Under the pieces are notes generated by a model. It ran no database searches and was not told the origin of the DNA. It saw only the letters and a list, made by a program, of their open reading frames with translations. The position numbers and the translations under genes were made by a program. Source: Chryseobacterium sp. G0201 (GTDB lineage Bacteria; Bacteroidota; Bacteroidia; Flavobacteriales; Weeksellaceae). From it: DNA of 64,000 nt. Where the stretch lies: assembly GCF_003815655.1 (NCBI RefSeq), contig NZ_CP033917.1, positions 434,001 through 498,000 on the forward strand, in the 5' to 3' direction. Shown here piece by piece: positions 61,207 through 64,000 of the stretch; the stretch's first letter is position 1; each line of letters starts with the position of its first letter.

Positions 61207-63822
61207 TTATAAACTTTTCAGTTTCTCTTCCAGAATTGCAATTTTGTCCTGCGCATCTTTTTGTTTCTTACGCTCACTTTCTACAACTTCAGGTTTTGCA
61301 TTGGCAACAAACTTTTCATTAGAAAGCTTTTTATCAACAGAAATTAAAAATCCTTTCAAATATTTTAATTCTTCTTCTGTCTTGATTTTTTCTTCTCCTA
61401 AATCTAAGTTATCACTTAAAGGAATTGAAACTTCCGTTGATCCTACTAAGAATGTAAAACTAGGTTTATCCGTTTTTGTTCCAAAATGGATCTCAGAAAC
61501 GTTTGCTAATTTCTTAATCACCGCTTCGTTAGCAAATTCTGAAGCATTTGTATAAATTTCAGCGCCTTCTTTTGGAGAAATTCCTTTTGTCTGACGGTAA
61601 TTTCTTACTCCAGAGATAATTTCTTCCGCAGTTTCAAAGTTTTTAATAATATCTTCTTTAAACGTTTCCGCCTTTTTTTGCTGAGAAATAATTAATGCCT
61701 CTTCAATATTTCTATCCGAGATCAATTGCCAGATTTCTTCTGACTGGAAAGGCATGAATGGATGAACCAATTTCATTAATTCCTCAAAAAGTGTAACTGT
61801 TTTATTATAAACTTCTTTAGAAATTCCTTCTCCATAGTTTGGTTTGATCGCTTCCAGATACCAACCGCAGAAATCGTCCCAAATTAATTTATAGATCAAA
61901 TGCAATGCATCAGAAATTCTGAATTTCTCGAATTGCTGATCGATCTCTACAATAGTTTTGTTTAATTTATTTTCAAACCATTCGATAGCTTGTTTGTCGG
62001 CAACGTTTGCAGGTTTATCTTCATGATTCCACATGTTGATCAATCGGAAAGCACTCCAAATTTTCGTCATGAAATTTCTTCCCTGAAGCATTAGATCTTC
62101 ATCAAAAAGAAGATCATTTCCTGCCGCTGAACTTAATAAAATACCAACACGAACGCCATCAGCACCATATTTATCCATCAATTCTAATGGATCTGGTGAA
62201 TTTCCTAAAGATTTTGACATCTTTCTTCTCTGCTTATCTCTTACAATACCCGTAAAATAAACATTTTTGAACGGAACTTCTTTTCTGTATTCCAATCCTG
62301 CCATGATCATTCTTGCAACCCAGAAGAAAATAATATCCGGACCAGTTACCAAGTCAGAAGTTGGATAATAATAATTGATATCCTTATTTTCAGGATCATT
62401 CAAACCATCGAAAACAGACATTGGCCACAACCAAGATGAGAACCATGTATCAAGAGCGTCTTCGTCTTGTTTTAAGTTGCTGGTTGTTAGTTGTTGGTTG
62501 CTAGTTTTTTGCTTCGCAAGTTCTAAAGCTTCTTCGATGTTTTCTGCAACTACGAAGTCGTTTTCTCCATCACCGTAATAGAATGCAGGAATTTGTTGTC
62601 CCCACCAAAGCTGACGGGAAATATTCCAGTCGCGGATGTTTTCCATCCAGTGTTTGTAGGTATTTTTAAACTTTTCAGGATAAAATTTAACCTCATCATC
62701 CATTACTACATCCAAAGCCGGTTTAGCAATATCAGACATTTTTAAAAACCATTGAACAGAAACCTTAGGCTCAATAACTGCGCCTGTTCTTTCTGAAGTT
62801 CCCACTTTATTTACGTAGTCTTCTGCCTTCAACAAAAGATCTTTTTCTTCTAATTCTTTTGCGATCTGCTTTCTTACGTCAAATCTGTTTTTTCCTGCGT
62901 AATGTAAACCGTGATCATTTAAGTTTCCGTCATCATCCAAAGAATCAATCATTTGAAGATTGTGCTTTTGTCCGATCTCGTAGTCATTGATGTCATGAGC
63001 CGGAGTAATTTTCAAAGCACCTGTTCCGAATTCAATATCAACATAATCGTCTTCAATAATTGGAACGACTCTGTTTACGATCGGTACAATTACATTTTTA
63101 CCTTTTAAATGAGCATATCTCTCATCATTAGGGTTGATACAAACAGCAGTATCTCCGAAAATCGTTTCAGGACGCGTTGTAGCAACCGAAAGGAATTCTT
63201 CAGTTCCTTCGATTTTATATTTTAGGAAATATAATTTTCCGTTTTGTTCTTTAAAAATAACTTCTTCGTCAGAAATATTGGTTTTCGCTTCCGGATCCCA
63301 GTTTACCATTCTGTATCCTCTATAAATAAGTCCTTTATTATATAGATCAACAAAACTTTTAATTACCTGCTGAGAAAGAGACTCTTCCATTGTGAAGCGG
63401 GTTCTGTCCCAATCGCATGAACAACCTAGTTTTTTTAACTGCTCAAGGATTGTTCCTCCGTATTTATCTGTCCATTCCCAAGCGTGTTTTAAAAATTCTT
63501 CGCGGGTAATGTCTGATTTATTAATTCCTTCTGATTTCAGTTTGGCAACAACCTTAGCTTCTGTAGCAATTGAGGCGTGGTCTGTTCCCGGAACCCAGCA
63601 AGCATTAAAGCCCTGCATCCTTGCACGACGGACCAGAACATCCTGAATGGTATTATTCAACATATGACCCATATGTAAGATCCCCGTAACGTTTGGTGGA
63701 GGAATTACAATAGTATATGGTGGTTTTTCATTGGGCTCTGAGTGGAAATATTTGTTTTCCAACCAGTAGTTGTACCATTTTTGTTCTGTTTCCTGTGGAT
63801 TATATTTTTCTGAAATCTGCAT
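61207..63822 (-). CDS. valS: Valine--tRNA ligase
   Basis: 871 aa class I synthetase. HIGH-type motif GILHMGHMLNN (about 48-58), the editing CP1 domain, DEDALDTWFSSWLWP, KMSKS motif RRKMSKSLGNS, then the anticodon-binding domain and a C-terminal coiled coil (KLSNEKFVANAKPEV...KIAILEEKLKSL). Residues about 441-453, just before DEDALDTWFSS, read TSNQQLTTSN and are coded by a degenerate heptamer repeat. Single gene with its own terminator and promoter element. Confidence 0.97.
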   Translation of the reverse strand: MQISEKYNPQETEQKWYNYWLENKYFHSEPNEKPPYTIVIPPPNVTGILHMGHMLNNTIQDVLVRRARMQGFNACWVPGTDHASIATEAKVVAKLKSEGINKSDITREEFLKHAWEWTDKYGGTILEQLKKLGCSCDWDRTRFTMEESLSQQVIKSFVDLYNKGLIYRGYRMVNWDPEAKTNISDEEVIFKEQNGKLYFLKYKIEGTEEFLSVATTRPETIFGDTAVCINPNDERYAHLKGKNVIVPIVNRVVPIIEDDYVDIEFGTGALKITPAHDINDYEIGQKHNLQMIDSLDDDGNLNDHGLHYAGKNRFDVRKQIAKELEEKDLLLKAEDYVNKVGTSERTGAVIEPKVSVQWFLKMSDIAKPALDVVMDDEVKFYPEKFKNTYKHWMENIRDWNISRQLWWGQQIPAFYYGDGENDFVVAENIEEALELAKQKTSNQQLTTSNLKQDEDALDTWFSSWLWPMSVFDGLNDPENKDINYYYPTSDLVTGPDIIFFWVARMIMAGLEYRKEVPFKNVYFTGIVRDKQRRKMSKSLGNSPDPLELMDKYGADGVRVGILLSSAAGNDLLFDEDLMLQGRNFMTKIWSAFRLINMWNHEDKPANVADKQAIEWFENKLNKTIVEIDQQFEKFRISDALHLIYKLIWDDFCGWYLEAIKPNYGEGISKEVYNKTVTLFEELMKLVHPFMPFQSEEIWQLISDRNIEEALIISQQKKAETFKEDIIKNFETAEEIISGVRNYRQTKGISPKEGAEIYTNASEFANEAVIKKLANVSEIHFGTKTDKPSFTFLVGSTEVSIPLSDNLDLGEEKIKTEEELKYLKGFLISVDKKLSNEKFVANAKPEVVESERKKQKDAQDKIAILEEKLKSL
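62476..62503. repeat. Degenerate heptamer repeat inside valS, four units
   Basis: Units GTTGCTG, GTTGTTA, GTTGTTG, GTTGCTA in phase (a fifth, GTTTTTT, is weaker). Same family as the TTGCTTG array at 41465 (both NARCAAC on one strand) and coding for Q/T/S/N-rich residues like that array's QQATSNK. Confidence 0.7.
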
Positions 63823-63850
63823 AAATTCTATTTCTTTGGCTTACAATTTG

Positions 63851-63858
63851 CAAAAATA
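63851..63858 (-). promoter_or_regulatory. Promoter -7 element of valS
   Basis: TATTTTTG on the minus strand, 28 bases before the ATG. Confidence 0.45.
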
Positions 63859-63876
63859 GTCTAAAGAAAAAAAATT

Positions 63877-63908
63877 TTGAGTATGAATTAAAATAATTTT
63901 TAACTTTG
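63877..63908 (+). promoter_or_regulatory. Promoter of the edge gene
   Basis: TTG (63877-63879), 21-base spacer, TAACTTTG (63901-63908); 42 bases before the ATG at 63951. Confidence 0.5.
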
Positions 63909-63950
63909 TTTCTCAAAATTTATCTAACAAACATATTAACATTCAAGAAT

Positions 63951-64000
63951 ATGAAAAAATTAATTGCAGGAATTGCACTATTTGGAACATTTGCTCTTGC
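63951..64000 (+). CDS. Start of an exported protein (cut by window)
   Basis: Only 16 codons are visible: MKKLIAGIALFGTFAL, a typical signal-peptide start (two Lys then hydrophobic core). The function cannot be told. Confidence 0.65.
   Translation, partial: MKKLIAGIALFGTFAL

Overview
The window is a 64 kb stretch of an AT-rich chromosome from a Flavobacteriia-type bacterium, most like Chryseobacterium or a close Weeksellaceae relative. The evidence is a PorX regulator of type IX secretion, many promoters with the Bacteroidetes -7 element TAnnTTTG, secreted proteins with the flavobacterial 'GINTTTP...GLYYNDGTAWVKL' N-terminal module, and interspersed repeats common in that group. I see no tRNA, rRNA, CRISPR array, insertion sequence or prophage. 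This genus assignment rests on protein and motif resemblance only.

Layout. 1-2.8 kb: porX (cut at the left edge), exodeoxyribonuclease III and an RlpA-like lipid-free DPBB protein. 3.3-4.8 kb: two secreted proteins of unknown function. 5.2-6.5 kb: rimO. 6.5-36 kb: a roughly 29 kb surface-polysaccharide locus, every gene on the minus strand and many overlapping by 1-50 bases. It is read from a PglE-like aminotransferase and PglF/WbpM-like dehydratase, through Wza and Wzc, a UDP-HexNAc dehydrogenase, an acetyltransferase, flippase, polymerase, glycosyltransferases, a FkbM methyltransferase, a secreted beta-helix protein, a glutamine-dependent sugar amidotransferase set (WbuX/HisH/HisF) with an AsnB-like amidotransferase, then a UDP-L-FucNAc module (FnlA, FnlB, FnlC) with a second polymerase, a glycosyltransferase, a 4-reductase and a WbpL-like initiating transferase. 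It ends with an orphan rfbC and a strong terminator. The locus has everything needed for a Wzx/Wzy-dependent polymer of amino-deoxy sugars and (probably amidated) amino-uronic acids.

36-41.6 kb: recX and glyA, then an arsenic resistance set (acr3, arsC, DUF6428, arsR) with two matching ArsR operators, and a thioredoxin-reductase-like flavoprotein divergent from a Fur-family regulator. The leader of the flavoprotein gene is a pure heptanucleotide tandem repeat. 42-46.9 kb: a MacAB-like tripartite efflux operon (ATPase, two permeases, HlyD adaptor). 47.3-50.5 kb: ribonucleotide reductase nrdB, a small ABM-like protein, and nrdA, with DnaA-box sequences in the leader. 50.7-55.8 kb: three tandem secreted proteins with a phage-tail-collar-like, His-x-His-containing domain, followed by a small secreted protein and a lectin/CshA-like adhesin. 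55.9-63.8 kb: housekeeping and unknown genes (DUF72, HD hydrolase, alpha/beta hydrolase, ribokinase-like kinase, DUF4241, valS), and at the right edge the first codons of an exported protein.

The most unusual signals are: period-7 DNA repeats at five places, one of them inside the essential valS gene; the trio of tail-collar-like secreted proteins; the combination in one polysaccharide locus of two amide-forming systems with a Pseudomonas O11-like FucNAc module; and a manganese-type ribonucleotide reductase operon with DnaA boxes and an extra small gene.
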